A stretch of 64,000 nt of DNA from Deroplatys truncata (GCA_030765065.1 CM060990.1:5264001-5328000), one strand, 5' to 3'; shown: positions 46,101 to 57,583, numbered from the stretch's first letter. The notes: generated from the sequence alone by a model not told the origin. Numbers and translations: made by a program.

Positions 46101-46840
46101 CATTTCTCGTCGGTAAAGTTCTGAATGTTTATACACGCCTCTTTAGCTCCGACAGATGACGGTAGTGGTATGTAGCTACTTCCTCGGAACGGGTTGTACT
46201 TGTTGATACGAAGTCGAACTCCTTCCACAGCAAGAAAAGCCCAGCTGCTACCCTTAAGCTGAGACTCCTCCATTTCAGTCACCAATTTCTTGAATTTCAC
46301 TTCCATCGCTGACTCCAGATCAGTTTCCAGGAAAACAGCTTGATTCCGTGTTTTAAATGTTTTGTCACAGGTTTCACCAATACTGTTAACAAATCGACAC
46401 TCAGCCAGCAGATTAATTTTAACACTCTTATGAATGCTAAGCTCTTTATGCACAGCCTGGATTATCCGTTGTTTTGCCTCTTGCAGATACATATTCAGGT
46501 CCTTAGGTGACTCGCATCGTATAAAATACGATTTCAATCGTCCTTCGAATGAAGTTTCGTATTCTTTCATATCACAGTCCTCCATTGTTGACAGCAACTG
46601 ATGTTTAGTTGGCTCCAATCTTCTTTTCTTCTGAGGGCTGCTTATTTCACATATATCTTCGTGACGCTGCCCCTTATAACCATCTTTGAAGGTTTCATTA
46701 CAATGTTTACATTTGAAGAGCTTCTTGCAGCTCATCTCGTGTCTTCTCTTGTCATAACCTCGGAGGAACTTCTTCCCACATTTTCCGCATGCATATCCAG
46801 TAGCGCTTGGAATAATATCCTTATACGCTGAGTTATTCAT
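43187..46840 (-). CDS. Protein-primed (Polinton-type) family-B DNA polymerase, element B left copy
   Basis: Open for 1217 codons on the minus strand with no intron. The domain order matches the element A copy: two C2HC fingers at the N terminus, a third Cys/His cluster near 362-392, exonuclease YADFES and HNLSGYDSHF, motif A YEDANNQYGWAMC, FINAMFGKTMEN (an Ile replaces the first Asn seen elsewhere), motif C YMDTDS and KMYAL. It keeps the four residues NLAC after HNEC that element A lacks. The endonuclease VII-like core reads NHDH instead of DHDH, so the first acidic residue is lost. All polymerase and exonuclease acidic residues I can identify are present. An intact frame beside a broken twin suggests recent activity or selection, but this is an inference. 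Confidence 0.93.
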   Translation of the reverse strand: MNNSAYKDIIPSATGYACGKCGKKFLRGYDKRRHEMSCKKLFKCKHCNETFKDGYKGQRHEDICEISSPQKKRRLEPTKHQLLSTMEDCDMKEYETSFEGRLKSYFIRCESPKDLNMYLQEAKQRIIQAVHKELSIHKSVKINLLAECRFVNSIGETCDKTFKTRNQAVFLETDLESAMEVKFKKLVTEMEESQLKGSSWAFLAVEGVRLRINKYNPFRGSSYIPLPSSVGAKEACINIQNFTDEKCFMYSILAKFIGKDAQRVNKYKQLQDKYDFSCVSYPTSLSQIPKFEKFNKISIYVFGLDEKHEVYPIKDVDIELPEHRDLLLLNDSSGKHHYVYIKNFEKLVRRQKTSHNGRVYTCKRCFTHFDDRYGLSGQEKLQEHVAVCIQHGVARVIMPTKEKSIVQFKNVERMLKVPYVIYADFESIRTPCQTCIPNPETCYTTPYQEHTPMSFCVYVKPTSSVEHLETGLPKQPYVYRGADAAQKFMLYLTSLAKMIDDIYKSTKPLKLTEEQQKDFESSTACYLCGKGFTGENYKVRNHDHISGEYRGSLHNECNLACKTPKYIPVFMHNLSGYDSHFIVKELGCTSERVEVIPNSEESYISFTKYVGDIKLRFVDSFRFLSTSLDKLVKNLTSYPETLKYFGEDKLKLMTRKGVFPYDFVTSWDVLNETCLPPKDYFYNRLNEEEITDTDYDHARNVWELFNVRNLGEYSDLYLTSDVLLLADVFETFREQTLKTHTVDPAHYFTSLGLTWDAMLLYTGIKLELLQDYDQLLMVESVIRGGLCQVSHRYAEANNTYMDKFDPSRPTQFITYEDANNQYGWAMCHALPFGGFQWVSSEEINLETLQEDDPHGYILEVDIEYPAELHDLHNDLPFLPECTKPLGSSTYKLIPHLGPRKKYVVHYMALKQALSHRLRLTKIHRVLQFRQSQWLKPYAEFNNRLRQQAANDFEKDLYKLFINAMFGKTMENLRNRMDIRLVTNEKTLEKLIAKPTFMDRTIYADNLAAVHMASRQIVFNKPIYIGMSVLDISKTLMYNYHYDVLLPYYGAENLKLMYMDTDSLIHRVTTGDVYQDKLRFLEHLDTADYPVNHICYSTQNKKVLGKFKDEANSKIILRFVGLRPKMYALDIQGSMIKKIKGIKRSAIKQYISFDSYTDCLKTSEIIRTPMNLILSRKHALATVQVNKIALTPFDDKRIIAEDGITTYAYEHYNITNSA

Positions 46841-46998
46841 CTTTATTCTTGATGTAATAACGTATTAATCACTGATCAATGAAATGTAGACCTCTTCACC
46901 TTGATACCACTTTAGAAAGCTGATTATTCTTGGAGAGAACACGATGTTAACACCTCAAGACTAATTAGCACAATGAAGTCCAATGCGCTAGATCACCA

Positions 46999-47006
46999 TA
47001 TTTATA
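46999..47006 (-). promoter_or_regulatory. TATA box of the open polymerase copy, element B
   Basis: Complement TATAAATA in the conserved CTCCCTCTATAAATATGG context, about 160 bp upstream of the ATG. Confidence 0.65.
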
Positions 47007-47127
47007 GAGGGAGCACGAACCTTTTAGATCAATCATATACTCGTTTCATAACCAGATGTATAAGATCACTCAACGTGTATTAACCCCCCCCAGCCATATA
47101 ACCTCAAGTCTAGAGACAGGATGTTTA

Positions 47128-47135
47128 TGACGTCA
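47128..47135 (-). promoter_or_regulatory. CRE palindrome, element B left promoter
   Basis: TGACGTCA, perfect, between two diverged copies of the GAGACAGGATGT repeat, at the same distance from the TATA box as in the other arms. Confidence 0.5.
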
Positions 47136-47771
47136 CACCCAGAGACAGAATGTCTGACAGCATCAAACACGTTTAATCTCGTCTAATAACTACCTGCTTA
47201 TGCTGTCACACCAGCAAGAGAAGCATTCTCCCACGCTCATTCAGACATATATTTCAAATTCAAAGCCTACCACCACCATCACCACCTATTGTACCAAGGT
47301 TAATTCCAGCTGTATTATCACAATACTTAAAGTAAAAGCTTAAAAGGTAAGGAGAAGATGTCCCCCTTATTTACTTAATTATCTCATGTTTTCATTCCCT
47401 TTTCAATTCTTCCTTTCCATCTTCTCACAGAAAGCCCATTACATTTAACTACAATCACGAGAAAAGCAATTTTTTCATAGTTACACAGATTCTAAGCTTC
47501 TAAATCAACACGGGTAATACTTTTAATAAATGTATTTTAGCTCCCCAATATCAGCATCAAGCATTTAATGTTTACTCGAACCTGATATGATTCATAAGCT
47601 TGAAGACATATGAAATCACCCCTTCGGGATTCGATCTGAGTACTTTAAAGTAATATTTGTCATGATAACGATATTTAAGGACTAGATACTCTGTTTACGT
47701 TTACCTTGACATGTATATCTAAATTAAATTACAAGTTATTAAATTTTTGCAAGTAAATTTCATTGAATCGG

Positions 47772-48611
47772 TATTCGAACCCAGAACACCAGGAACAAAA
47801 TAATTTATAATATTAGTCTGACATGTTAAACAAAGCTGTATGCAGTTACATCTTCGATCTAAGTGATATATTCTAGTGTACAGAGGAAAATTAAGGAAGT
47901 CATTAAAAGATGGGGAATCGAACCAAGCACAACTGATTGACAATTATATACAGCATTAATCACCCAGTACAGAACCTATCAATCAACCTTTGGTGCACTC
48001 CTCTACCTCACTTAGTTCTCGAGATAATGAAAATTTCAAAATTAAGGATCGATCCCAGGACGTCAGGTATCTACTTACACATCTACAAGATACTACCTAA
48101 TAAGATAAATGCAATAAAGTTTATTTGGTGTCTTTATTGTAATTAGTTTAGGAGTTATTAAATTTATAATTAAATTACATTTTATCAGTATTCGAACCCA
48201 GAACACCAGAAACAAAATTATTTACAATGTTAGTCTGATATGTTTAAAAGAGCTGTATGTAGTTACAGCATCAATGTGTGTGATATTCTAGAGTATAGAG
48301 AAAAATTAAGGAAGTCATTAAAAAATCGGGATTCGAACTAGAGACAACTGATTGAAAATTATATACAGTATTAATTGCACATTATAACAGCTATCAAACA
48401 TTCCTTGGTCCATTCCTCTAGCTTTCTTAGTTTCCGAGATAATGGATATTTAAAAATTAAGGATCGAACCCAGGATACCAGATACCAAAATATACAATGA
48501 GAAGAAACTACCTAATGACATTAATGTAATAAAGTTTATTTGGCGTCTTTATCTTATTTAGTCTCTGCGTTATTTGAAGATAAATTTGTAATCACTCCTA
48601 GGATTCGAACC
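47772..48611 (-). repeat. B-box-like motif array, element B left arm
   Basis: TTCGAACCC-type motifs (B-box complement) at the same roughly 131-143 bp steps as in element A, starting near 47772 and ending near 48603. The position near 48052 has changed to GATCGATCCCAGG. Confidence 0.72.
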
Positions 48612-48741
48612 CAGGCATCCCGGTCAACTTGGAACAATGTCCTAGTGACGCGGAGCATTCCAAAGAATTGATTAGTTTTTATCCCATTGTTCTATCTCTT
48701 TTCGTTTAGGAGATATAAGCGATTAAACAGTAGAAATAATA

Positions 48742-48808
48742 TGGGCGGGGCATGCCGGCATAGATCAAAGAACCTAACATGTCATCTTCCTTTGCGCCAG
48801 AACCGGCT
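48742..48808. other. Non-palindromic centre of element B
   Basis: 67 bp, starting TGGGCGGGGCATGCCGGCAT. It is homologous to the centre of element A and in the same orientation, but ten bases shorter. It is flanked by a perfect inverted GCGATTAAACAGTAGAAATA. Confidence 0.8.
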
Positions 48809-48938
48809 TATTATTTCTACTGTTTAATCGCTTATATCTCCTAAATGAAAACAGATAGAACAATGGGATAAAAACTTATCAATTCTTTGGTATGCTCCGC
48901 GTCATTAGGACATTGTTCCAAGTTGACCGGGATGCCTG

Positions 48939-49780
48939 GGTTCGAATCCTAGGAGTGATTACAAATTTATCTTCTAATAACTCAGAGACTAATTAAGATA
49001 AAGACGCCAAATAAACTTTATTACATTAATGTCATTAGGTAGTTTCTTTTCATTGTATATTTTGGTACCTGGTATCCTGGGTTCGATCCTTAATTCTTAA
49101 ATATCCATTATCTCGGAAACTAAGAAAGCTAGAGGAATGGACCAAGGAATGTTTGATAGCTGTTATAATGTGTAATTAATTCTGTATATAATTTTCAATC
49201 AGTTGTCTCTAGTTCGAATCCCGATTTTTAATGACTTCCTTAATTTTTCTCTATACTCTAGAATATATCACTTATATTGATGCTGTAACTACATACAGCT
49301 CTTTTAAACATATCAAACTAACATTGTAAATAATTTTGTTTCTGGTGTTCTGGGTTCGAATACTGATAAAATGTAATTTAATTATAAATTTAATAACTCC
49401 TAAACTAATTACAATAAAGACACCAAATAAACTTTATTGCATTTATGTTATTAGGCAGTATCTTGTAGATGTGTAATTAGATACCTGACGTCCTGGGGTA
49501 GATCCTTAATTTTGAAATTTTTATTATCTCGGGAACTAAGTGAGGTAGAGGAGTGCACCAAAGGATGATTGATAGGTTCTGTACTTGGTGATTAATGCTG
49601 TATATAATTGTCAATCAGTTGTGCTTGGTTCGATTCCCCATCTTTTAATGACTTCCTTAATTTTCCTCTGTACACTAGAATATATCACTTAGATCGAAGA
49701 TGTAACTGCATACAGCTTTGTTTAACATGTCAGACTAATATTATAAATTATTTTGTTCCTGGTGTTCTGGGTTCGAATAC
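48939..49780 (+). repeat. B-box-like motif array, element B right arm
   Basis: GGTTCGAATCC, GGTTCGATCC, GTTCGAATCC, GGTTCGAATA, a decayed GGGTAGATCC near 49495, GGTTCGATTCC and GGTTCGAATA, at the same spacing as in element A. Confidence 0.74.
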
Positions 49781-50414
49781 CGATTCAATGAAATTTACTT
49801 GCAAAAATTTAATAACTCGTAATTTAATTTAGATATACATGACAAGGTAAACGTAAACAGAGTATCTAGTCCTTAAATATCGTTATCATGACAAATATTA
49901 CTTTAAAGTACTCAGATCGAATCCCGAAAGGGTGATTTCATATATCTTCAAGCTTATTAATCATATCAGGTTCGAGTAAATATTAAATGCTTGATGCTGA
50001 TATTGGGGAGCTAAAATACATTTATTAAAAGTATTACCGGGTTCAATTTAGAAGCTTAGAATCTGTGTAACTCTGGAAAAATTGCTTTTCTCATGATTGT
50101 TGTGAAATGTAATGGTCTTTCTGTGAGAAGATGGAAAGGAAGAATTGAAAAGGGAATAAAAACATGAAATAATTAAGTAAATAAGGGGGACATCTTCTCC
50201 TTACCTTTTAAGCTTTTACTTTAAGTATTGTGATAATACAGCTGGAATTAACCTTGGTAAATAGGTGGTGATGGTGGTGGTAGGCTTTGAATTTGAAATA
50301 TATGTCTGAATGAGCGTGGGAGAATGCTTCTCTTGCTGGTGTGACAGCATAAGCAGGTAGTTATTAGACGAGTTTAAACGTGTTTGATGCTGTCAGACAT
50401 TCTGTCTCTGGGTG

Positions 50415-50422
50415 TGACGTCA
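50415..50422 (+). promoter_or_regulatory. CRE palindrome, element B right promoter
   Basis: TGACGTCA, perfect, flanked by CTGTCTCTGG and CTGTCTCTAG repeats. Confidence 0.5.
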
Positions 50423-50543
50423 TAAACATCCTGTCTCTAGACTTGAGGCTATATGGCTGGGAGGGGTTAATACACGTTGAGTGATCTTATACATCTGGTT
50501 ATGAAACGAGTTTATGATTGATCTAAAAGGTTCGTGCTCCCTC

Positions 50544-50551
50544 TATAAATA
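50544..50551 (+). promoter_or_regulatory. TATA box of the broken polymerase copy, element B
   Basis: TATAAATA followed by the TTCATTG initiator about 31 bp downstream, as in element A. Confidence 0.65.
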
Positions 50552-50708
50552 TGGTGATCTGGGCATTGGACTTCATTGTGCTAATTAGTCTTGAGGTGTT
50601 AACATCGTGTTCTCTCCAAGAATAATCAGCTTTCTAAAGTGGTATCAAGGTGAAGAGGTCTACATTTCATTGATCAGTGATTAATACGTTATTACATCAA
50701 GAATAAAG

Positions 50709-53700
50709 ATGAATAACTCAGCGTATAAGGATATTATTCCAAGCGCTACTGGATATGCATGCGGAAAATGTGGGAAGAAGTTCCTCCGAGGTTATGACAA
50801 GAGAAGACACGAGATGAGCTGCCAGAAGCTCTTCAAATGTAAACATTGTAATGTAACCTTCAAAGATGGTTATAAGGGGCAGCGTCACGAAGATATATGT
50901 GAAATAAGCAGCCCTCAGAAGAAAAGAAGATTGGAGCCAACTAAACATCAGTTGCTGTCAACAATGGAGGACTGTGATATGAAAGAATACGAAACTTCAT
51001 TCGAAGGACGATTGAAATCGTATTTTATACGATGCGAGTCACCTAAGGACCTGAATATGTATCTGCAAGAGGCAAAACAACGGATAATCCAGGCTGTGCA
51101 TAAAGAGCTTAGCATTCATAAGAGTGTTAAAATTAATCTGCTGGCTGAGTGTCGATTTGTTAACAGTATTGGTGAAACCTGTGACAAAACATTTAAAACA
51201 CGGAATCAAGCTGTTTTCCTGGAAACTGATCTGGAGTCAGCGATGGAAGTGAAATTCAAGAAATTCGTGACTGAAATGGAGGAGTCTCAGCTTAAGGGTA
51301 GCAGCTGGGCTTTGCTTGCTGTGGAAGGAGTACGACTTCGTATCAACAAGTACAACCCGTTCCGAGGAAGTAGCTACATACCACTACCGTCATCTGTCGG
51401 AGCTAAAGAGGCGTGTATAAACATTCAGAACTTTACCGACGAGAAATGTTTCATGTACTCTATATTAGCTAAATTCATAGGGAAGGATGCACAGCGTGTG
51501 AACAAATACAAACAGCTTCAAGATAAGTACGACTTCAGCTGTGTTTCCTATCCTACTTCACCTTCTCAAATACCAAAATTTGAGAAGTTTAACAAGATAT
51601 CTATTAACGTTTTCGGGCTGGATGAGAAGCATGAAGTGTATCCGATAAAGGTTGTTGATATTGAACTACCTGAACATCGCGACCAGCTACTATTGAATGA
51701 TAGTAGTGGAAAACATCACTACGTATATATAAAGAATTTTGAGAAACTCGTTCGACGCCAGAAAACTAGCCATAATGGACGGGTTTATACTTGTAAGCGC
51801 TGCTTTACACATTTTGATGATCGATATGGACTAAGTGGACAGGAAAAACTGCAAGAACATGTAGCCGTCTGTATTCAACATGGTGTTGCGAGGGTAATTA
51901 TGCCTACCAAGGAGAAATCAATTGTTCAGTTTAAAAATGTTGAGAGGATGCTGAAAGTACCTTATGTCATCTATGCTGATTTTGAGAGTATTCTCACTCC
52001 ATGCCATACGTGTATACCCAATCCTGAAACTTGCTATACAACCCCTTATCAAGAGCACACAACAATGAGCTTCTGTGTTTACGTGAAGCCTACATCCAGT
52101 GTTGAACATCTCGAAACTGGTCTTCCTAAGCAACCCTATGTGTATCGTGGTGCTGATGCTGCTCAGAAGTTTATGGTGTACCTGACATCTCTTGCAAAAA
52201 TGATTGATGACATATACAAATCTACTAAGCCTCTGAAACTTACGGAAGAACAGCAAAAGGATTTTGAGTCTTCTACGGCATGCTACATGTGTGCAAAAGG
52301 CTTTACAGGAGAAAACTACAAAGTACGCGACCATGATCACATCAGCGGTGAATATCGTGGAAGTCTTCATAATGAATGTAATTTAGCCTGTAAAACACCT
52401 AAATATATACCAGTCTTCATGCATAACCTTAGCGGATATGACTCTCATTTCATTGTTAAGGAGCTGGGTTGTACAAGTGAACGTGTGGAGGTAATTCCTA
52501 ACTCTGAAGAAAGCTATATCTCATTCACCAAGTATGTAGGAGATATAAAGCTTCGATATGTGGATAGCTTCCGATTCCTCAGTACAAGCTTGGATAAGTT
52601 AGTAAAAAATCTAACCTCGTATCCTGAAACGCTAAAGTACTTTGGAGGAGACAAATTGAAGTTGATGACCCGTAAGGGTGTATTTCCCTATGATTTTGTT
52701 ACGTCATGGGATGTCCTGAACGAGACCTGCTTGCCTCCTAAGGACTACTTCTACAATAGATTAAATGAAGAAGAAATTACTGATACTGACTACGATCATG
52801 CTAGAAATGTATGGGAGCTGTTTAATGTGAAAAACCTGGGAGAGTACAGCGATCTCTACTTAACTTCGGATGTACTCCTAGCTGATGTCTTTGAGACGTT
52901 CAGAGAGCAAACCCTTAAAACACACAAAGTTGACCCTGCCCATTATTTTACCTCTCCAGGTCTTACATGGGACGCCATGTTACTGTATACTGGAATTAAG
53001 CTGGAGCTGTTACAAGATTATGATCAACTACTCATGGTGGAATCAGGTATAAGAGGAGGTTTATGCCAAGTTTCCCATCGGTATGCTGAGGCTAATAACA
53101 CTTATATGGATAAGTTTGATCCGTCGAGACCAACCCAATTTATCACATACGAGGACGCTAATAACCAATATGGGTGGGCAATGTGTCAAGCCCTTCCTTT
53201 TGGTGGATTTCAGTAGGTGTCACCTGAAGAAATCAACTTAGAAACACTACAAGAAGATGATCCTCATGGGTACATATTAGAAGTCGACATCGAGTATCCT
53301 GCTGAACTTCACGATCTACACAACGATCTACCTTTCCTGCCAGAGTGTATGAATCCATTGGGATCATCTACAAACAAACTGATACCTCATCTTGGACCTC
53401 GAAAGAAGTATGTAGTGCATTACATGGCTTTGAAGCAAGCTCTTAGTCATGGACTACGACTAACAAAAAACCATCGTGTGCTACAATTCCGACAGTCTCA
53501 GTGGTTGAAACCTTATGTGGAATTTAACAACAGGCTACGACAACAAGCTGCAAATGATTTCGAGAAGGATCTCTACAAGCTCTTTAACAACGCTATGTTT
53601 GGAAAAACTATGGAGAACCTGCGTAACCGTATGGATATACGATTGGTGACCAATGAAAAACTCTAGAGAAGCTGATCGCCAAGCCTACGTTTATCGACAG

Positions 53701-54358
53701 GACGATATATGCTGATAATCTAGCTGCTGTACATATGGCCTCTCGTCAGATTGTATTCAACAAGCCTATATACATTGGTATGAATGTGTTGGACATCTCC
53801 AAGACATTAATGTATAACTATCATTACGACGTTTTGTTGCCTTATTATGGAGCTGAAAACCTGAAGCTTCTGTATATGGACACTGATTCGTTCATTCATC
53901 GTGTAACAACTGAAGATGTGTACCAGGATAAGATACGTTTTCTTGAGCATCTCGATACAGCTGATTACCCTGTCAACCATATATGTTACTCTACTCAGAA
54001 CAAGAAGGTATTGGGAAAATTTAAAGATGAGGCTAATAGCAAAATCATCCTACGCTTTGTTGGACTACGTCCTAAGATGTATGCCTTAGATATTCAAGGG
54101 TCAATGATAAAAAAGATTAAAGGTATAAAACGTAGCGCTATTAAGCAGTACATTTCGTTTGACAGCTATACAGACTGTCTTAAAACCGGTGAAATCATCA
54201 GAACACCTATGAATCTGATCCTATCACGAAAGCATGCTCTTGCTACAGTGCAAGTGAATAAAATTGCATTGACTCCGTTTGATGATAAAAGAATTATTGC
54301 TGAGGACGGGATAACGACATATGCGTATGAACATTACAATATTACAAACAGTGCTTAA
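50709..54358 (+). pseudogene. Protein-primed family-B DNA polymerase, element B right copy (broken)
   Basis: Same gene as 43187-46840. Lesions by comparison: TGG to TAG at 53214-53216, just after the motif A region (GGFQ then stop), leaving an 835-residue open part; and loss of one A in the run at about 53656-53660, shifting the frame between motif B and motif C. A three-base deletion near 52875 removes one Leu. The upstream open part still encodes the zinc fingers, complete exonuclease motifs and the endonuclease VII-like insert with DHDH and HNECNLAC intact, but lacks motifs B and C. A truncated exonuclease product is conceivable, but I see no evidence for it. Confidence 0.93.
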
Positions 54359-54724
54359 AAGAATGTAAGTTAAAGATAAAGATTTTCTCGTGAGTCTACA
54401 ATCTTAAAAAAGAAAGTTATCTGTGTGCTGTATATGCTGATAGCTGACGCCTGATGAAGAAAGAAGAAGATGGAAGGGAAGGTGGTAACCCTGCCATTAG
54501 GAGCAATCCTAGTGCTAGTCTCAAGCCTAGATAAAAGGGGAGAGACATCTACAACGAACTAAAATAAAGGTATGTTGACGTAAAGCTTTTCAATTTGTGA
54601 ACCAATATGCAGTTTATCCGTCTCCGCATCGTACAATAACTGTTTAACAATATAATAAGTTTGTAAGATTTAGAAAAAAAAGTATATAAATTGTTGTAAC
54701 GATGGTTGCGAAATGTTTATAATC

Positions 54725-56170
54725 TAATTACTCTCTATATTACCATGAGTACCTGTGATACTAGTTGAATTGCCTGTTAAAATGACTTAAATACCTGTGA
54801 TACTACTCGAATCAAGTGAAATTACATTAACTAGCTCAGATACGAATTCCTGCTCTAAATTAGTACGAGCACCTGTGATACTATCAGAATTATCTGTTAA
54901 AATGACTCAAATACCATTGATACAACCTGAATCACCTGCATTTACCTTAAATAGCTGTGATACAAATCTCTGATCGAAATTATTACGAGCATCTGTGAAA
55001 CTATGCTGATTACCCAAATACTTACGATATTACCTGAACTATCTGTAAAATACGAAATATACCAACCCCTAGAACCTACCCTCCTGTAATGCTTGCTTAA
55101 TTACTCTAAACACCTATGTTACTTGAATTATCCTAAATACCTACGATACCCTCTGAATTACCTGTGAAATACGAAACTATGCTATACCTAACCCTGGAAT
55201 CTAGCCTCCTGTGATACTTGCTTAATTACTCTAAACACCTATGTTACTTGAATTATCCTAAATACCTACGATACCCTCTGAATTACCTGTGAAATACGAA
55301 ACTATGCTATACCCAACCCTGGAATCTAGCCTATTGTGATACTAGCTGAATTAGCCTAAATACCTACGATACTAGCTGAATTACCTGTGAAATCATGCAT
55401 AGCTATGATGCATTTAGCCTCTGGAATCTAGTCTCCTGTGATACTAGATGAATGAGCCTAAATACCTACGATACTAGCTGAATTGCCTGTGAAAATGACT
55501 TAAATACCTGTGATACTACCCGAATCATGTGAAATTACCTTAACTAGCTCTGATACGAATTCCTGCTCTAAATTAACACGAGCACCTGTGATACTATCTG
55601 GTTTGCCTTAGATACCAATGATACTAGATGAATTACCTGTTAAAATGACTCAAATACCACTGATACAACCTGAATCACCTGCATTTACCTTAAATAGCTG
55701 TGATACAAATCTCTGATCGAAATTATCAATAATATCTGTGAAGCTATGTCGATTACCTCAAATACTTACGATATTACCCGAACTATCTGTGAAATACGAA
55801 GCTATGTTATAACCAACCCCTGGAACCTACCCTCCTGTAATGCTAGCTGAATTACTCTAAACGTCTGTGATACTTGAATTAACCTAAATACCTACGATAC
55901 TCTCTGAATTACCTGTGAAATACGACACTAAGCTATACCCAACCCTAGAATCTATCCTCTTGTGATACTAGCTGAATTAGCCTAAATACCTAAAATACTA
56001 GCTGAATTACCTGTGAAATTATGCAGAGCCATGATGCAGTTAGCCTCTGGAATCTATTCTGTTTTACTGGATGAATTAGACTAAATACATGCGATACTAG
56101 CTGAATTACCTGTGAAATCATACACTGCTATGATGCAGTCAACCTCTTGCAATACTAGCTGAATTACTTA
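54725..56170. repeat. AATTCAGCTAGTATC repeat block, element B right arm
   Basis: Mirror of 41370-42830, with the same private insertions. No gene is seen. Confidence 0.85.
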
Positions 56171-56188
56171 CCTGTTAGTGTGAGTGGG

Positions 56189-56500
56189 TTAGCTTTTCCC
56201 GTTGCAGGTCATCTTTTTCCCTGTATGGCTCACCTTTTTCCCTTTGGTGGTCACCTTTTTCCCTTTGCTGGCTACATTTTTCCCTTTACTGGTCACCTTT
56301 TTCCCGTTGCATGTCGCCTTTTTCCCTTTGCTGGTCACCTTTTTCCCTTTGCTGGTCACATTTTTCCCTTTGCTGGTCGCCTTTTTCCGTTTGCTGGTCA
56401 CGTTTTTCCCTTTGCTAGTCAACTTTTTCCCTTTGTGGGCCTCCTTTTTCCCTGAGCAGTCACCTTTTCCCCTGAACGAGTCACCTTTTCCCTGAATAGG
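56189..56500. repeat. 21-bp minisatellite, element B right arm
   Basis: Complement units identical or nearly identical to the left arm of B, including the private variants, and with the same number of units. Confidence 0.92.
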
Positions 56501-56544
56501 TTACGTGATGGGCATGTCTAGAACATTGACATGAAACAGTTTTC

Positions 56545-57583
56545 CACTAAGTTCACGTCTAAAGTCGCTTTCAAGTCTAGCACCTCCTATTCCCTATCTC
56601 TCCTGTATATAAGTCCATATTCCTACTGCTACACTACCTGTCTAGCCGAACACCTCTCCTCCTGTTCCTATACCTCTCATATAGACCATACTCTACTCCT
56701 CTAGCTCTGTCTAGCCTAACGTCTCTCTCGTTTACCTATGACTCTCACATAAACCATACTCTGCTCCTCGACCTCTGTCTAGTCTAACTCCTCTCCTCGT
56801 TTTCCTATACCTCTCATATAAACTATACTCTACTCCTCAACCTCTGTCTAGCCTAGCACCCCTCTTCCTGTTCCTATACTTCTCATACATATAAACCATG
56901 CCCTACGTTTCAAGCCCTGTCTAGTCTAACACCACTCCCCGTATCCCCTACCTCTCAAAAGCTCATTCCCTCCTGCCCCCACTCTAGCTGAGTATCACTC
57001 CTTGGTTTCCTATCTAACCTAACTTTAACACCTGTCTATCCTAGCATAGGATCTCTCTCCGTTTTCTCGTCTCTCCTTATAAACACAAACTCAATTCTCC
57101 TAACCTAATACCTCTCCTCGTTTTCCTATACTTCTCATATAAACCATACTCTACTCCTCGACTTCTGTCTAGCCTAACACCTTTCCTCGTTTTCCTATAT
57201 CTCTCATATAAACCATGCACTACGTTTCAAGCCCTGTCTAGCCTAACACCTCTCATCGGTTTCCTATATCTCTCATATAAACCATGCACTACGTTTCAAG
57301 CCCTGTCTAGTCTAACACCTCTCATCGTTTTCCTATACCGCTCATATAAACCATACATTACTCAGCCTCTGTCTAGCCTAGCACCTCTCCACGTATTCCC
57401 TATCTGTCTCATATAAAGCGCACTCCCCCTACCACTGTCTAGCCTAGCGTCAGTCCTCGTATTCCCTATCTCCCCCATATAAACGCATTTTCCTCCTTGA
57501 ACCGACGCATCTAGCCTCGTTTTCCCTATCCTTTCCCATATAAACGCAAAAAACTGCGCCAGCTCTCTCCTATATATCCTACT
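56545..57583. repeat. Element B right end repeats and terminus
   Basis: Mirror of 39962-40985; CTGTCTAGCCTAAC and CTCATATAAACC variants lead to the terminal CCTACT. Confidence 0.78.

Larger units (their letters stand above)
39962..48741. repeat. Element B left inverted arm
   Basis: Reverse complement of 48809-57583 throughout, with very few indels. It is more uniform than the arm pair of element A. It carries the open polymerase copy. Confidence 0.92.
39962..57583. mobile_element. Element B: giant palindromic polymerase-only Polinton-like element
   Basis: 17,622 bp: arms 39962-48741 (8,780 bp) and 48809-57583 (8,775 bp) around a 67-bp centre. The termini AGTAGGATATATAGGAGAGA and their complement match at both ends. 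Removing the element plus one 6-bp duplication restores a satellite array with uninterrupted 75-76 bp phase, which fixes the insertion boundaries precisely. Gene content matches element A: one outward-facing PolB per arm, the left open and the right broken. The terminal sequence differs slightly from element A, as do the coding sequences, so it is a separate lineage of the same family rather than a recent copy. Confidence 0.9.
48809..57583. repeat. Element B right inverted arm
   Basis: Mirror of 39962-48741, with the broken polymerase copy, ending in CCTACT at 57583. Confidence 0.92.
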
